The notes under the pieces are model-generated. The model had not been told where the DNA came from and ran no database searches. It saw only the letters and a list, made by a program, of their open reading frames with translations. Positions 23,401 to 28,290 of a stretch of DNA of 64,000 nt are shown one piece after another. The stretch lies in NCBI GenBank assembly GCA_030220185.1, contig JASPKZ010001236.1:62001-126000 (forward strand). The letters run 5' to 3'. How positions within the stretch are numbered: the first letter of the stretch is position 1; each line of letters opens with the position of its first letter. The translations under genes were made by a program, and so were the position numbers. This DNA comes from Diploptera punctata (lineage: Eukaryota > Arthropoda > Insecta > Blattodea > Blaberidae).

Positions 23401-24260
23401 GTACCGGAGCAAGTACCGATCTAAACGCAAGTCTTTCTCTATATACATTGTAATTCCCACGTATTTAGAGAAAGATTTGTGTTTAGTTTTATATATTAAA
23501 TTTGGGAATTTCTAACATTAAGAGGTACAATTCTTAAGAATTAAATTAATTGTGATTTCTTCTTACCTCATACTTCTATGTTTTTTTAAACACAGCACTG
23601 CAGTATCGGCGACCCATTGTCACCAAATGTCAGCTGTTTTTCACGACTGTCAATTTTTTCTTTTGCCGTAATTATCCAAACTGCCATCTGGTGTTCTTTT
23701 GAAGGAATTATTTTCTAAACTGCCATCTGGTGTTCTTTTGAATGAATCATTTTCTAAACTGCCATCTGTTGTATTTTTGAAGAACTTTGTAATCAACCAG
23801 ATGGCAGTTTGGATAATTACCGGCAAACAAAATTGACAGTCATGAAAACAACTGACGATGGTGACAATGGGTCGCTGATACTGCAGTGCTGTGTTTAAAA
23901 AAACATAGAAGTATGAGGTAAGAAGAAATCACGATTCATTTAATTCTTATTTGTGATTAGATTGGTACTTGCTCCGGTAACTCAGTCGGTAGAGCACTTG
24001 GTTAGAAAACCAAAGGTCCCGGATTCAAGCCCCGGTCTGAGCATATAATTTTTCTGTTCAAATATGATTTATTCATCATTGAGATGTATGAAATGAATGA
24101 TAAAAACATCTATAGGTATAAATTAATTAATATTGGTGTTTTGTTTGTGCAGTGCGTGAAGACAAGTAACTACATCTGTCAAGAGACGGAGGACTTGCCG
24201 AGAGATGTTAGAAGTTATTACGGTGTCAACATGAACCACGTTGGTGAAGACAGCGACTGA
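5338..24260 (+). CDS. START-domain lipid-transfer protein, STARD10/PCTP-like (six coding exons)
   Basis: Exons 5333-5493, 8248-8395, 14362-14514, 18248-18369, 22201-22324 and 24153-24260 all have AG acceptors and GT donors, and their phases join correctly except inside exon 5. The product would be about 269 aa, close to the roughly 290 aa of vertebrate STARD10. It contains the family signatures [21 protein letters not shown] and [13 protein letters not shown], plus the C-terminal helix and proline-rich tail. START domains bind a single lipid in a hydrophobic cavity; STARD10 relatives move phosphatidylcholine and phosphatidylethanolamine between membranes. No transmembrane segment or signal peptide is visible, so a cytosolic protein is expected. 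The ATG at 5338 lies 5 nt after an acceptor, so a 5' noncoding exon must lie upstream, or the true start is further 5'. All five introns are filled with transposons. Confidence 0.85.
5735..5955 (-). mobile_element. Inverted PLE 3' fragment
   Basis: Minus-strand PLE terminal sequence: the ...CTTCGAAATTCCCG... block seen in other copies, the CTCTGTTGG region, and a decayed hammerhead (CAGAAGAT, about 5822-5815, followed by GAAA). The left boundary shows the family CTCACCTCATA end. It lies in intron 1 of the START gene. Confidence 0.65.
5956..6455 (+). mobile_element. 5'-truncated PLE (GIY-YIG fragment and 3' end)
   Basis: It begins with the reversed tail (TTAGGAAGTGATATTTTGAG). The endonuclease follows: [15 protein letters not shown], a TA expansion, then shifted KKKPKN and HVWSEK. 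It ends ATTAATATTGAGGTAAGATG, as does the full copy at 58.8-61.2 kb. Confidence 0.8.
6380..6420 (+). ncRNA. Hammerhead-like motif with intact core
   Basis: Core CTGATGAT 6384-6391, helix II GATTAT / ATAATC with a three-base loop, GAAA 6407-6410, helix III ACATGT, T at the cleavage position. Helix I is short (two pairs). Confidence 0.65.
6525..6715 (-). mobile_element. PLE GIY-YIG fragment, inverted
   Basis: Read on the minus strand it matches [20 protein letters not shown] followed by [12 protein letters not shown], the endonuclease C-terminal half. It lies tail-to-tail with the + fragment ending at 6455. Confidence 0.75.
6829..7395 (+). mobile_element. PIF/Harbinger-like nonautonomous element, copy 1
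   Basis: Ends GGGTCGAATG... and ...ATACCACCC are imperfect inverted repeats, flanked by TAC on both sides (6826-6828, 7396-7398). Three related copies exist (15195-15763, 18628-19256, about 44644-45237). A 3-bp duplication plus GGG-starting TIRs fits PIF/Harbinger elements. The copy contains a short open frame at 7043-7234. Confidence 0.65.
7043..7234 (+). CDS. Small ORF in the PIF/Harbinger-like element, possible transposase N-terminus
   Basis: 63 aa, acidic then basic: [20 protein letters not shown], then [19 protein letters not shown]. The same frame is recognisable in the copies at 15.4 kb and, reversed, at 45.0 kb. Acidic N-termini followed by an arginine cluster occur in Harbinger transposases of insects, but I see no DDE domain. 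It is most likely a leftover first exon in a deletion derivative. Confidence 0.4.
   Translation: MSDFEDFDHVFGIRGEEEFDRVYQRIQLEEQENRRNIARRRRVCIRYYLQDASINAFLYSRRK
7430..7725 (-). pseudogene. LINE reverse-transcriptase C-terminal fragment
   Basis: The minus strand translates, with one stop, to [20 protein letters not shown], then [20 protein letters not shown] and [14 protein letters not shown]. This is the post-RT region typical of insect non-LTR elements (PxLLHGxExW..., then a K-FLRRV segment). It is 5'-truncated. Confidence 0.75.
7815..8030 (-). repeat. tRNA-derived SINE, family D
   Basis: The reversed body and head of the SINE found complete at 54607-55009: GGGACCCATGGTTTAAAG, then GCCGGGTTTGAGTCCATGAC (B-box region) and ACTAGAGGCAAGGAAC. 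The head on the minus strand resembles a tRNA with an internal RNA polymerase III promoter. Confidence 0.65.
8248..8395 (+). CDS. START gene, exon 2
   Basis: The acceptor AG is at 8246-8247 and the donor GT at 8396. Entered in phase 0 and left in phase 1, it encodes [20 protein letters not shown], then [17 protein letters not shown] and a tail ending NNDVGYYA. The DVLHD..YRK.WD segment is a hallmark of PCTP/STARD10 START domains and lies in the lipid-cavity wall. The split codon completes with the first two bases of exon 3. Confidence 0.88.
8455..9082 (+). mobile_element. PLE foldback element with two inverted ribozyme-bearing ends
   Basis: Left half: reversed tail (AGGAAATAACACTATGAGG), then a minus-strand PLE 3' end. 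Right half: a plus-strand PLE 3' end of almost the same sequence, ending GAAGTATGAGGTGAG. Arms are about 240-300 bp. Near-perfect duplications ATGATTTTCTTAA (8442-8454) and ATGATTTTCCTTAA (9083-9096) flank it. It lies in intron 2 of the START gene. A close relative is at 47788-48213. Confidence 0.85.
8991..9036 (+). ncRNA. Hammerhead-like motif, U3/A8 type
   Basis: Core TTGAGAAT 8997-9004, helix II (A/G)TCAC / GTGAC with a seven-base loop, GAAA 9022-9025, helix III ATCTAGAT, then C. Helix I GCA / TGC flanks exactly as predicted. A mirrored copy with AAAA instead of GAAA lies at about 8541-8588 on the minus strand. Confidence 0.6.
9270..9365. repeat. Near-perfect palindrome, about 46-bp arms
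   Basis: ATGTTGAGTGATTCCGGGTT... and its reverse complement ...AACCCGGAATCACTCAACAT are separated by only a few bases (GTAT near 9318). It is GC-richer than its surroundings. Upstream, GCAGGCTTTCACGGCCGGTA seems to belong to the same unit. It does not share the PLE end sequences, so it is a separate foldback element. Confidence 0.75.
9370..10490. other. No recognisable feature (START gene intron 2)
   Basis: AT-rich intron sequence without repeated termini or coding similarity that I can name. Confidence 0.4.
10491..11030 (+). pseudogene. LINE reverse-transcriptase C-terminal ORF
   Basis: 179 aa without interruption: [20 protein letters not shown], then [46 protein letters not shown] and [13 protein letters not shown]. 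This is the region after the RT fingers/palm in common insect LINEs. The palm with its YADD motif is absent, so the copy is 5'-truncated. It ends in a short GATGATGAT run near 11027. Confidence 0.85.
11355..11500 (-). repeat. tRNA-derived SINE, family B
   Basis: Reversed tRNA-like head: on the minus strand GCCTCGGTAGCTCAGTTGGT (A box), then CCGGAAAGCCAAGG and GGGTTCGAGTCTCGGTCTA (B box). The anticodon loop reads CCGGAAA (GGA), but position 33 is C rather than T, so this is not a functional tRNA. It is followed by a direct copy of the family B tail. Confidence 0.75.
11648..11695 (-). ncRNA. Hammerhead-like motif, mirror of 11755-11803
   Basis: Same sequence on the opposite strand: core at 11689-11682, GAAA at 11665-11662. 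Because the two arms are inverted, transcription from either side yields one sense ribozyme followed or preceded by its complement. Confidence 0.75.
11755..11803 (+). ncRNA. Hammerhead-like motif, intact core
   Basis: Core CTGATGAT 11761-11768, helix II GAACAT / ATGTTT, GAAA 11785-11788, helix III ATCGCGAT, A at the cleavage position. Helix I TATGG / TCATG (five pairs including two G-U). An identical motif in the left arm lies at 11648-11695 on the minus strand. Confidence 0.75.
12010..12190 (+). repeat. tRNA-derived SINE, family B
   Basis: GCCTCGGTAGCTCAGTTGGT at about 12038 and GGGTTCGAGTCTCGGTCTAG at about 12089. The tail is CTTCAAATATAATTTATC..., then AGTGAGAAATGTTAAATC, and AATAATAAAAACATCATTA at the 3' end. 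It pairs with the inverted copy at 11.4 kb. Confidence 0.75.
12395..12535 (-). repeat. tRNA-derived SINE head, family E
   Basis: Minus strand: TCTCGCGCCGTAGCAGAGTG then GTTAAGGCAAGAAGTG, GGTTCGAGTATCTACGGGGG and TGGAATGTTGGCCAGAATGG. This is the 5' half of the family seen at 53776-54115, with a leucine/serine-tRNA-like A box (AGTGGTTAAGGC). Confidence 0.65.
12533..12652 (+). repeat. Tandem duplication, two units of about 60 bp
   Basis: TTGGTATCAATGAAAGACAA ... TATCCGTAAGAGATAA occurs twice back to back with two or three differences. It belongs to the CTAG-type element; the single-unit state is found, reversed, at about 49966-50015. Confidence 0.8.
13340..13823 (-). mobile_element. PLE foldback element, 12-bp duplication
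   Basis: AAGCATTCTTTA flanks it at 13328-13339 and 13824-13835. The left arm runs from AGAATTAAATGAATC to the ...CTCATACTTCTG end and an inverted PLE 3' fragment; the right arm mirrors it. The tail AACCTCATAATGTTAAAAATT is on the right only. The centre holds repeats of the 27-bp unit AAATGATTCATTCAAAAGAA / CACCAGATGGCAGTTT. The element split the dispersed repeat whose uninterrupted copy is at 20.5 kb. Confidence 0.88.
13676..13728 (+). ncRNA. Hammerhead-like motif, probably inactive
   Basis: Core CTGAGGAT 13683-13690, helix II GGTGAC / GTTGCT (wobble-rich), GATA for GAAA, helix III ACTGCAGT. The base at the cleavage position is G, which hammerheads do not cleave. Helix I ACAG / CTGT is intact. 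A mirror copy is in the left arm at about 13395-13446, and a related + copy with GATA lies at 14815-14864. Confidence 0.5.
14362..14514 (+). CDS. START gene, exon 3
   Basis: The acceptor is TTTCAG ending at 14361 and the donor GT is at 14515. It reads [20 protein letters not shown], then a segment with [19 protein letters not shown] and SHLTG. The PLKNRDF motif is strongly conserved in STARD10 relatives. The length, 153 nt, is 2 + 150 + 1 and fits the phases on both sides. Confidence 0.88.
14580..14930 (+). mobile_element. 5'-truncated PLE 3' end
   Basis: It encodes a fragment ending [13 protein letters not shown], then ATGAACTTCGAGATTCCAGG and the CACCAGATGGCAGTTTGGAT block. It ends GAAGTATGAGATAAGAAGAA, as in the 13.3-kb and 23.5-kb foldbacks. 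A decayed hammerhead (CTGACGAT at 14821) lies before the end. It sits 65 bp after START exon 3. Confidence 0.7.
15040..15150 (-). mobile_element. Short inverted PLE terminal fragment
   Basis: Reversed tail-like TAGGAAAGAACATTATAAG, then CTTACCTCATATTCG and a minus-strand hammerhead-like motif. This is the left-arm layout of the foldbacks without a visible right arm; the PIF/Harbinger copy 2 begins 45 bp later. Confidence 0.55.
15100..15145 (-). ncRNA. Hammerhead-like motif
   Basis: Minus strand: core CTGAAGAT (15137-15130), helix II AGAACA / TGTTTT with loop GAGA, GAAA, helix III ACATGT, C at the cleavage position. Helix I is only a single clear pair here. Confidence 0.6.
15195..15763 (+). 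mobile_element. PIF/Harbinger-like element, copy 2
   Basis: Same family as 6829-7395, flanked by TAA (15192-15194 and 15764-15766). The TAA duplication is the classical Harbinger target. The internal ORF region begins ATGTTGGACCTTGAAGACTT near 15413 and is interrupted. It lies in intron 3 of the START gene. Confidence 0.65.
16337..16930 (+). CDS. LINE RNase H domain and zinc-knuckle C-terminus (truncated ORF)
   Basis: 197 aa; the first residues come from the host LINE. The RNase H block is [20 protein letters not shown] followed by [10 protein letters not shown] (the WIPSHxGxxGNExAD signature). It is followed by [20 protein letters not shown] and a CILCQDNN...[10 protein letters not shown]-x2-C-x-H-x-C type knuckle. 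The RT is missing because of truncation, so the frame is a remnant. Confidence 0.88.
   Translation: MNVTRLPKAITTYNSPISRKVLEIKKIIRLLTKQNKIIQLQWIPSHCGVHGNEMADLLAKKGTKILQKTNQSLPYHSAKIIIKRNFQKELMEHFKSQSNEKPWAAISQNKNLIPEQPRHEAVATFRLLTGHDYLAAHLHKIGIFNSPNCILCQDNNTTMNKDHLASCEALKMSPTRTMAGLYWEARKQMEHIQANGH
16363..16948 (+). mobile_element. 5'-truncated RNase H-encoding LINE with 14-bp target duplication
   Basis: AGATTACCAAAAGC flanks it exactly at 16349-16362 and 16949-16962. It carries the C-terminal end of a LINE polyprotein and stops in a TAG followed by an ACTACTACT tail. The element is 586 bp. Confidence 0.9.
17367..18111 (+). pseudogene. PLE linker and GIY-YIG endonuclease fragment
   Basis: Two overlapping frames (17367-17717 and 17665-18111) give a linker with [17 protein letters not shown] and a GIY-YIG-type domain. 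The latter reads [52 protein letters not shown] and [12 protein letters not shown]. One frameshift near 17690 separates them. The protein is 5'-truncated and lacks the reverse transcriptase. Confidence 0.85.
18082..18130 (+). ncRNA. Hammerhead-like motif, U3/A8 type
   Basis: The core TTGAGAAT is at 18088-18095, followed by an imperfect helix II (GTCAC / GTGAA) and GAAA at 18113-18116. Helix III is ACCC-AGGGT, with C before TGC, and helix I is GCA / TGC. Compared with the copy at 8997, helix III changes on both strands while pairing is kept. Confidence 0.6.
18248..18369 (+). CDS. START gene, exon 4
   Basis: The acceptor TTTACAG ends at 18247 and the donor GTAAGT begins at 18370. It encodes [20 protein letters not shown] followed by [20 protein letters not shown] and K. 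The D-P-x-G-x-[LI]-P-x-W-[LV]-V-N-K block is the start of the C-terminal START helix that caps the lipid cavity. The exon ends in phase 0. Confidence 0.9.
18628..19256 (+). mobile_element. PIF/Harbinger-like element, copy 3 (most diverged)
   Basis: Flanked by TAC (18625-18627, 19257-19259). It has many small insertions relative to copies 1 and 2, and the internal frame is destroyed. It lies in intron 4 of the START gene. Confidence 0.6.
19277..19545 (-). mobile_element. RTE-like LINE 3' end
   Basis: Minus strand: RLRWAGHVARM-type region decayed, then an arginine/aspartate-rich tail ending in AACCCACGGGTTTGATAGTG-type sequence and TCAGTTAGTTAGTTAG. It matches the 3' end of the LINEs at 55059-55605 and 55915-57250. 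It lies in intron 4, adjacent to PIF/Harbinger copy 3. Confidence 0.75.
20055..21005 (+). repeat. Dispersed repeat, copy 2 (uninterrupted)
   Basis: Continuous copy of the repeat that is split at 11080-14280. It carries GAAAGCTAGAAGGAAGAGGG, the CTTTAGTCCAGCCGAGGGTT block and the GTGTTCCGAGGAAGAGG block. Its 3' side is followed by a PLE foldback at 21017. Confidence 0.7.
21017..21222 (+). mobile_element. PLE foldback, 206 bp, 12-bp duplication
   Basis: ACATCTAGTTTA (21005-21016) and ACATCTGGTTTA (21223-21234) flank it with one mismatch. Arms read CACCTCACCTCATAATTGTA and TACAATTATGAGGTGAGGT. Hammerhead-like motifs sit in both arms: (-) 21062-21113 with core CTGATGAT and (+) 21129-21176 with core CGGAAGAT. 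Confidence 0.8.
21290..22105. repeat. Cluster of tRNA-derived SINE family C copies
   Basis: Three reversed or direct heads with the phrases CGAACCCTGGATCTCTGAC, TGAACCCCGGATCTCTGAC and AGAGATCCGGGGTTCGAGCA occur at about 21300-21400, 21600-21690 and 22050-22080. Between them lie a LINE 3' scrap (21676-21755) and an inverted pair GGGTGGATTTCTCAACTGAA / CGGTTGAGAAATCCACCC (about 21813-22050) that forms a longer foldback. It interrupts the sequence that continues at 22106. Confidence 0.65.
22201..22324 (+). pseudogene. START gene, exon 5, with a one-base frameshift
   Basis: The acceptor CAG is at 22198-22200 and the donor GTAAGT starts at 22325. The first part reads [18 protein letters not shown] and, after a shift of one base in the A-run at about 22253-22260, [19 protein letters not shown] and so on. 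Both halves match the STARD10 C-terminal helix and its W-K-P-W-x-x-P-E-Q tail. The neighbouring exons are in phase 0 on both sides, yet this exon is 124 nt, one base too long. A homopolymer sequencing error is as likely as a real mutation. Confidence 0.8.
22350..22480 (-). repeat. tRNA-derived SINE, family B variant
   Basis: GCTCAGACTGGGTCTCGAAC, then GGACCTTTGGCTTTCTGG and CTGAGCCACCTGGACAAG. Starting 26 bp after START exon 5. Confidence 0.65.
23085..23295 (-). mobile_element. RTE-like LINE fragment
   Basis: Minus strand: [20 protein letters not shown] region followed by the conserved [20 protein letters not shown] block and [12 protein letters not shown]. Both ends are truncated. Same family as 55059-55605. 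Confidence 0.75.
23330..23460 (-). repeat. tRNA-derived SINE, family B
   Basis: Reversed head: CGGGGCTTGAACCCAGGACC, then CCAAGTGCTCTACCGACTG. A direct copy lies at 23965-24070; between them sits a PLE foldback, so the inverted SINE pair is the insertion host. Confidence 0.65.
23487..23948 (+). mobile_element. PLE foldback, 462 bp, 12-bp duplication
   Basis: ATTTGTGTTTAG (23475-23486) and ATTTGTGATTAG (23949-23960) flank it. Same subfamily as 13340-13823 but in the opposite orientation: the reversed tail (TTGGGAATTTCTAACATTAA) is on the left. The left arm carries a 54-bp near-tandem repeat of AACTGCCATCTGGTGTTCTT units. It lies in the last intron of the START gene. Confidence 0.83.
23965..24090 (+). 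repeat. tRNA-derived SINE, family B
   Basis: GGTACTTGCTCCGGTAACTC, then AGCACTTGGTTAGAAAACCA and CCCGGATTCAAGCCCCGGTC. It ends 65 bp before the last START exon. Confidence 0.65.
24153..24260 (+). CDS. START gene, last coding exon
   Basis: The acceptor TTTGTGCAG ends at 24152 and the stop TGA is at 24258-24260. It encodes [16 protein letters not shown] followed by a 19-residue acidic tail ending GEDSD. Assignment rests on the open phase-0 frame, the good acceptor and its position after exon 5; the sequence itself is not a strong family signature. Confidence 0.7.
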   Translation, partial: CVKTSNYICQETEDLPRDVRSYYGVNMNHVGEDSD

Positions 24261-24419
24261 AGTAGTGCATTTATACAAGTTATTGTTCCTTATTCATTCA
24301 TATTTATATAGGATTATTTGTAGAGAATTTATCAACATGAAATATTGGCAAACCATACTTTACAACACCAGTCTCAGTTTTAATTCAACACATTCATAAC
24401 ATTATGCGACTTTCAAATT

Positions 24420-24425
24420 AATAAA
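24420..24425 (+). promoter_or_regulatory. Candidate polyadenylation signal of the START gene
   Basis: AATAAA lies 160 nt after the stop codon in AT-rich sequence, a normal 3' UTR length for an insect gene. It is only a motif match; A-rich sequence makes chance matches common. Confidence 0.4.
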
Positions 24426-24683
24426 ATTAAAATACAAAAATTTTTAATCAACAATGATTTTTTCACTTTAGTGGCAAATTTTATAAACAGATATCAGGTT
24501 TGGCAGTGGGTAATCCACTTTCATAATATTTGGCTAACTTTCTTATGGGTTATCTAGAGTGTCACATCACCAATGCTTACCCTTGGAATTTTAAGTGTTG
24601 GTACAGATGTGTAGATATTTTCTCAGTAATAAATTCTGAATACAGAGTGTCCACAAAGTCCTGCTACCAAAAAATGTAACTTA

Positions 24684-24885
24684 ATTAAAATTTCTGTGGG
24701 AGGAAACACTATGAGGTATTTACATTAATGAATGAGTTGGAGAAAATGCTTTTAACATCTCACCTCATAAAGATGCGTGAAGATGACTGAAGATGGAAGT
24801 AATACTATACTTTTGAAGCCGGTATCGTGAAGACATGCAACTTTGTGAGGTGAGATGTTAAAGCATTTTCTGCAACTCATTCGTC
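24684..24885 (+). mobile_element. PLE foldback, 202 bp, 11-bp duplication
   Basis: AATGTAACTTA flanks it exactly at 24673-24683 and 24886-24896. Reversed tail GGAGGAAACACTATGAGG is on the left; arms read ACATCTCACCTCATAAAG and CTTTGTGAGGTGAGATGT. It is inserted in the mariner-type element, so it is younger. Confidence 0.88.
24782..24832 (+). ncRNA. Hammerhead-like motif
   Basis: Core CTGAAGAT 24787-24794, helix II GGAAGT / ACTTTT, GAAG for GAAA (the fourth base is a helix III position), helix III GCCGGT, A at the cleavage position. Helix I TGA / TCG has two pairs plus a G-U. Confidence 0.65.
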
Positions 24886-25625
24886 AATGTAACTTAGCTC
24901 GTACACTATTTGAGATAGAGACATACAGTTACAATGTATTCTACATCTCTCAAAGTTTTGTTTACATTTGATGCAGATTGTGATTTAAACGACAAAGAAA
25001 AAGACTCAATGTGTATGGTGGTAAATCACCAGTATCACCACACCCGAACATTATGGCGGTTTAACATGTCCAGACACAAAGAAAGTCACTTCATCAGAGA
25101 ACATCACTCTCTGCAGGTACTCATTGTCTTCGTCAATTGCGTTCAGCATGGAATCAGCAGATTCAGAACACCGAGGGAAGTCAGTTGGCAGCAACGCTTG
25201 CTTAATTTGCACTTTACAGGACTGAAGATGTAGCCGCTTATGGAGGACATTATGAATGGTTGATTTTGGTAAATGCAGTTCCCATGAAGCACGACGAACC
25301 GATTTTTGAGGGCTGCATTGAAATGCAAGTTGCACATTGTCAATAGTTTCTTGGCTCACACCTGGTCGACTACTCCGTGGCAAGTCCATTACACCGCCAG
25401 TCACTACAAATTTCCTGGCCCACCTAATTATGGATTATTTGGATGGAGGATCTCTTCCATATTGCTGGCAGAAATTTCGCTGAACAGTTACTGGTGATTT
25501 ACCGGACACTGCATACCACCATACACATTGGGCCTTTTCCTGAGGTGTCGTCATTTCGTTTAAATCACAATCTGCAACATATGTAAACAAAACTTTGAGA
25601 GATGTAGAATACTTATTAAGGTAGA

Positions 25626-26010
25626 ATTTTGTACCACTCACCTCATATTGTTCTTCTTATTTGACTATAAACTAGTTTCGGAATATAGTTTTCTGTTCCA
25701 TCCTCAGTATCGTCACGACCGTTGTTCTGTCGTCTTGAAGAGCTGTACTTTTCTCCTTCCATTGGCTGACTGAAAAACCGGGAATTTCGAAGTTCATCAA
25801 TTTCTTCTTTTTCGCTCTTTTCAATGTAGATCTTTTCCCAAACAGTAAGTTCTTTTGGTTTTTCTATTTGTTTTAATAATTTAGCTTCTTTCTCGATAAT
25901 ATGTTTTTCAGACCATGCATGGGCAGCCACTACAGATTTTTCTACTTCCCCTTTCATGACATTCCTGAGATGTTCTTTCACTCTAGTTTTCAAATTTCAT
26001 TGATTGAACT
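25626..26010 (-). mobile_element. 5'-truncated PLE (GIY-YIG fragment and 3' end)
   Basis: The minus strand reads [30 protein letters not shown] and [17 protein letters not shown] over 25993-25643. The 3' end carries GGGAATTTCGAAGTTCATC-type sequence, a hammerhead-like motif and ATATGAGGTGAGTGG. Confidence 0.82.
25672..25716 (-). ncRNA. Hammerhead-like motif
   Basis: Minus strand: core CTGAGGAT (25707-25700), helix II GGAA / TTCC with a long loop, GAAA, helix III ACTAGT, T at the cleavage position. Helix I ATA / TAT has three pairs. Confidence 0.65.
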
Positions 26011-26012
26011 TT

Positions 26013-26265
26013 TATAGGAATAAATCACTATGAAGTTTAATTTAAGATAAAATCAAATGTTTCATACCTCTCCTCATAATTAATTTTCTAATCTTCTAAG
26101 TAGATGCTGATTAACAGATCCTGATACATGGAACGTTGCCTCGTCAGAAAACAAGACGTTTCCAAGAAATTGGTCTCTACATACCAGAAAACAGTTTGTG
26201 CTCGTTGCTGAGCAGTCACCATTTTGTTTTATGTCATTATTGTCCAACATGCAACAATGAAAACA
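26013..26265 (-). mobile_element. PLE tail and DUF4817/mariner deletion derivative
   Basis: 26013-26105 is a reversed PLE tail and arm start (TATAGGAATAAATCACTATG, CATACCTCTCCTCATAA). 26093-26230 on the minus strand reads MVTAQQRAQTVFWYVE, then FLGNVLFSDEATFHVSGSVN in a shifted frame. That is, the DUF4817 start joined directly to the region near the DDE core, with everything between deleted. Confidence 0.6.
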
Positions 26266-26759
26266 AAAATTCTTTCAGTTTCTCTTTCTTTTAATACCAA
26301 CCTCATTTCAAAATTCCGCATACTTTGAGAGTATGATTAATTAAAATGTGGAGGTTTGAATGGGACATGGTGTATATATATATATGCACATATGCTAAAA
26401 TAAATTAATGAATTTTGAAATTTCCAGGGAATGTGATTTGATTTGGAGGTTAAGAAATGACATTTTTGTAGACAGAACAAGTATTTCGCTGGTGTGTATT
26501 TGTATGTTTTGCCAGTTTTTAAAGTATACAATTTGGTAAAAAGTAGTAAAAAATAATTTATTGAAAGTTTGTATCTCAGAAATATACACATGTTATCTAG
26601 GTAGGAAGTGGTTATGTACCACAAGTTGTCTACATACTGTCAGGACGTCTTCCTGAATTCTCAAGTTCAGTATTCTAACATCATGTCACTTTATGGAATA
26701 TAACACATGTACATAATGTTCTGCCCAAGAGCAGGTCTTTCACTGCAAACTCAGCATTC

Positions 26760-26952
26760 AATGAATGAGTCATTTCTCATCTTACCTCATAGTTTATGTT
26801 TTCTTAAACACGGGGACTGCAGTTTTCAAGAGGAATTTCTCTCCCATTTTGAACCGACATTATGAGTCATAAACTATGAGGTAGATAATAAATTACTCAT
26901 TCATTCGTTAAATTAAGAACCGCATAATGTTATTCCCTATATTTAACTATAC
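26760..26952 (+). mobile_element. PLE foldback, 193 bp, 11-bp duplication
   Basis: ACTCAGCATTC flanks it exactly at 26749-26759 and 26953-26963. Arms read CATCTTACCTCATAGTTTAT and ATAAACTATGAGGTAGAT; a decayed tail ACCGCATAATGTTATTCCC is on the right. The hammerhead region is largely lost. The host is the LINE fragment at 26964-27714. Confidence 0.82.
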
Positions 26953-26963
26953 ACTCAGCATTC

Positions 26964-27714
26964 TCCACTCTTTCCTTAACTCAGCCTTCCTTTTTGTATC
27001 TGCATACAAACCATTTATTTGAATGTTGTCTAGCATATGTCTTTTTCTGCCTCAAACCTTCTTTCCGTTAACCATTCCTTCTAGGGCATCCGTCAGCAAG
27101 CAGTTTCTTCTTAGCCAGTGGTCAATCCAATTTCTTTTCCTCTTCTTTATGAGTTCCAGCATTGTTCTTCCTTCACTCACTCTGTCTAGCACATCTTTAT
27201 TTTTTATTTTGTCTGTCCATTTTATACGCTCCATCCTTCTCCATATCCACATTTCAAAAGCTACCAGTCACTTTTCCTCATTCCGTTGTAATGTCCAAGT
27301 CTCTGCACCATACAATGCTACACTCCACACAAAGCACTTCACTAACTTCTTCCGTAATTCTTTTGCCAAAGGTCTGCAGAAAATGCTTCTTTTCTTGTTA
27401 AAAGCTTCTTTTGCCATTGCTATCCTCTGCTTCACTTCTTGACAGCATATCATGTTACTACTGATAGTACAACCCAAGTATTTGAAGCACTCCACTTGCT
27501 CAATGGCCTCATCTTTAATCCTCATGTCTATCTTCCTTGGTTTCCTTCCTATCATCATGGCCTTCATCTTATTTATATTTATCTTCATCTCGTAATCCTC
27601 GCATCTGTCATTTAGCTCCATCAGCATGTTTCTCGGTGTCATTGCATCTTCTGCTAGCAAAGCCATATCATCAGCAAATCTTATGCACTTAATTCTTCTT
27701 CCTCCCATGTTCAA
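26964..27714 (-). pseudogene. LINE reverse-transcriptase fragment with palm FADD motif
   Basis: The minus strand 27714-27268 reads RIKCIRFADDMALLAEDAMT, LNDRCEDYEMKININKMKAM, VECFKYLGCTISSNMIC and WSVALYGAETWTLQRNEEK. After a frameshift 27252-27052 gives RMERIKWTDKIKNKDVLDRV and RKRNWIDHWLRRNCLLTDAL. FADD is the catalytic motif. Both 5' RT blocks and the 3' UTR are missing or diverged. Confidence 0.88.
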
Positions 27715-27719
27715 ATTAA

Positions 27720-28290
27720 TACAATTAAAATGAGTTGTAATTATCTCTCCTCATACACCGTGTTCTCCACAGCACAAAACCATGATTTCAGGAACAGAGA
27801 TTTCTATCTTCAGCCTCTTTTCAACTGTTGAATTTTGCCTTCAATAATGTCTTCTAAACTGCTATCTAGTGTTGATTTGATGAACTTTGAGATTAAATCC
27901 TGCTCGCTGGGAATCTCAAAATTCTTGGATCTAAATGTGTTATTCTGAATGTATATCTTCTCCCAAAATGTTAATTCCAAAGGATTCTCTAATTGTTTTA
28001 AAAGTTACATTCAGAACCATGAATTTTGAAATTCCCGATGAGCATAATTTAATCTCCAAGTTCATACAATTGACACTAGATGGCAGTTCTGAAGATGGTG
28101 TTAAAAGCAAAATTTCAACAGTTGGAGTTTGACTGAAGATGAAGGTTAAATGACCTTTGAAACCGGTATTCTGAAAACAATGAATTTTATGAAATGAGAT
28201 ATAAAAAAAACATTTTTTCCAGCTCATTTATAAATTAAAAAAATACCTCATAGTGTTACTTCCCACTTTAATTTGATTTAAATATATATA
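27720..28290 (+). mobile_element. PLE foldback with long arms
   Basis: Left arm (minus) from ATCTCTCCTCATACACCG to TGTTATTCTGAATGTATATC. Right arm (plus) from CATTCAGAACCATGAATTTT to GAAATGAGATAT, then tail ATACCTCATAGTGTTACTTC. The amino-acid trace NFEIP shows it is the PLE 3' coding end. Flanking duplication was not found with confidence. Confidence 0.75.
28126..28175 (+). ncRNA. Hammerhead-like motif
   Basis: Core CTGAAGAT 28133-28140, helix II GAAGGT / ACCTTT perfect apart from one wobble, GAAA 28159-28162, helix III ACCGGT, A at the cleavage position. Helix I TGA / TTC is weak (A-U, G-U). A decayed minus-strand partner lies at about 27775-27832. Confidence 0.65.

Larger units (their letters stand above)
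24652..25625 (-). mobile_element. DUF4817/mariner-type DNA transposon, internally deleted
   Basis: Minus-strand ORFs: 25641-25435 gives TPQEKAQCVWWYAVSGKSPV, TVQRNFCQQYGRDPPS, the DUF4817 helix-turn-helix domain. 25404-25051 gives DLPRSSRPGVSQETIDNVQL, VRRASWELHLPKSTIHNVLH and EYLQRVMFSDEVTFFVSGHV. The catalytic C-terminus is absent; the protein is broken by one frameshift near 25420. The right part ends at CAGAGTGTCCACAAAGTCC (24652), a mariner-like terminus. A PLE foldback (24684-24885) is nested in it. Confidence 0.8.
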
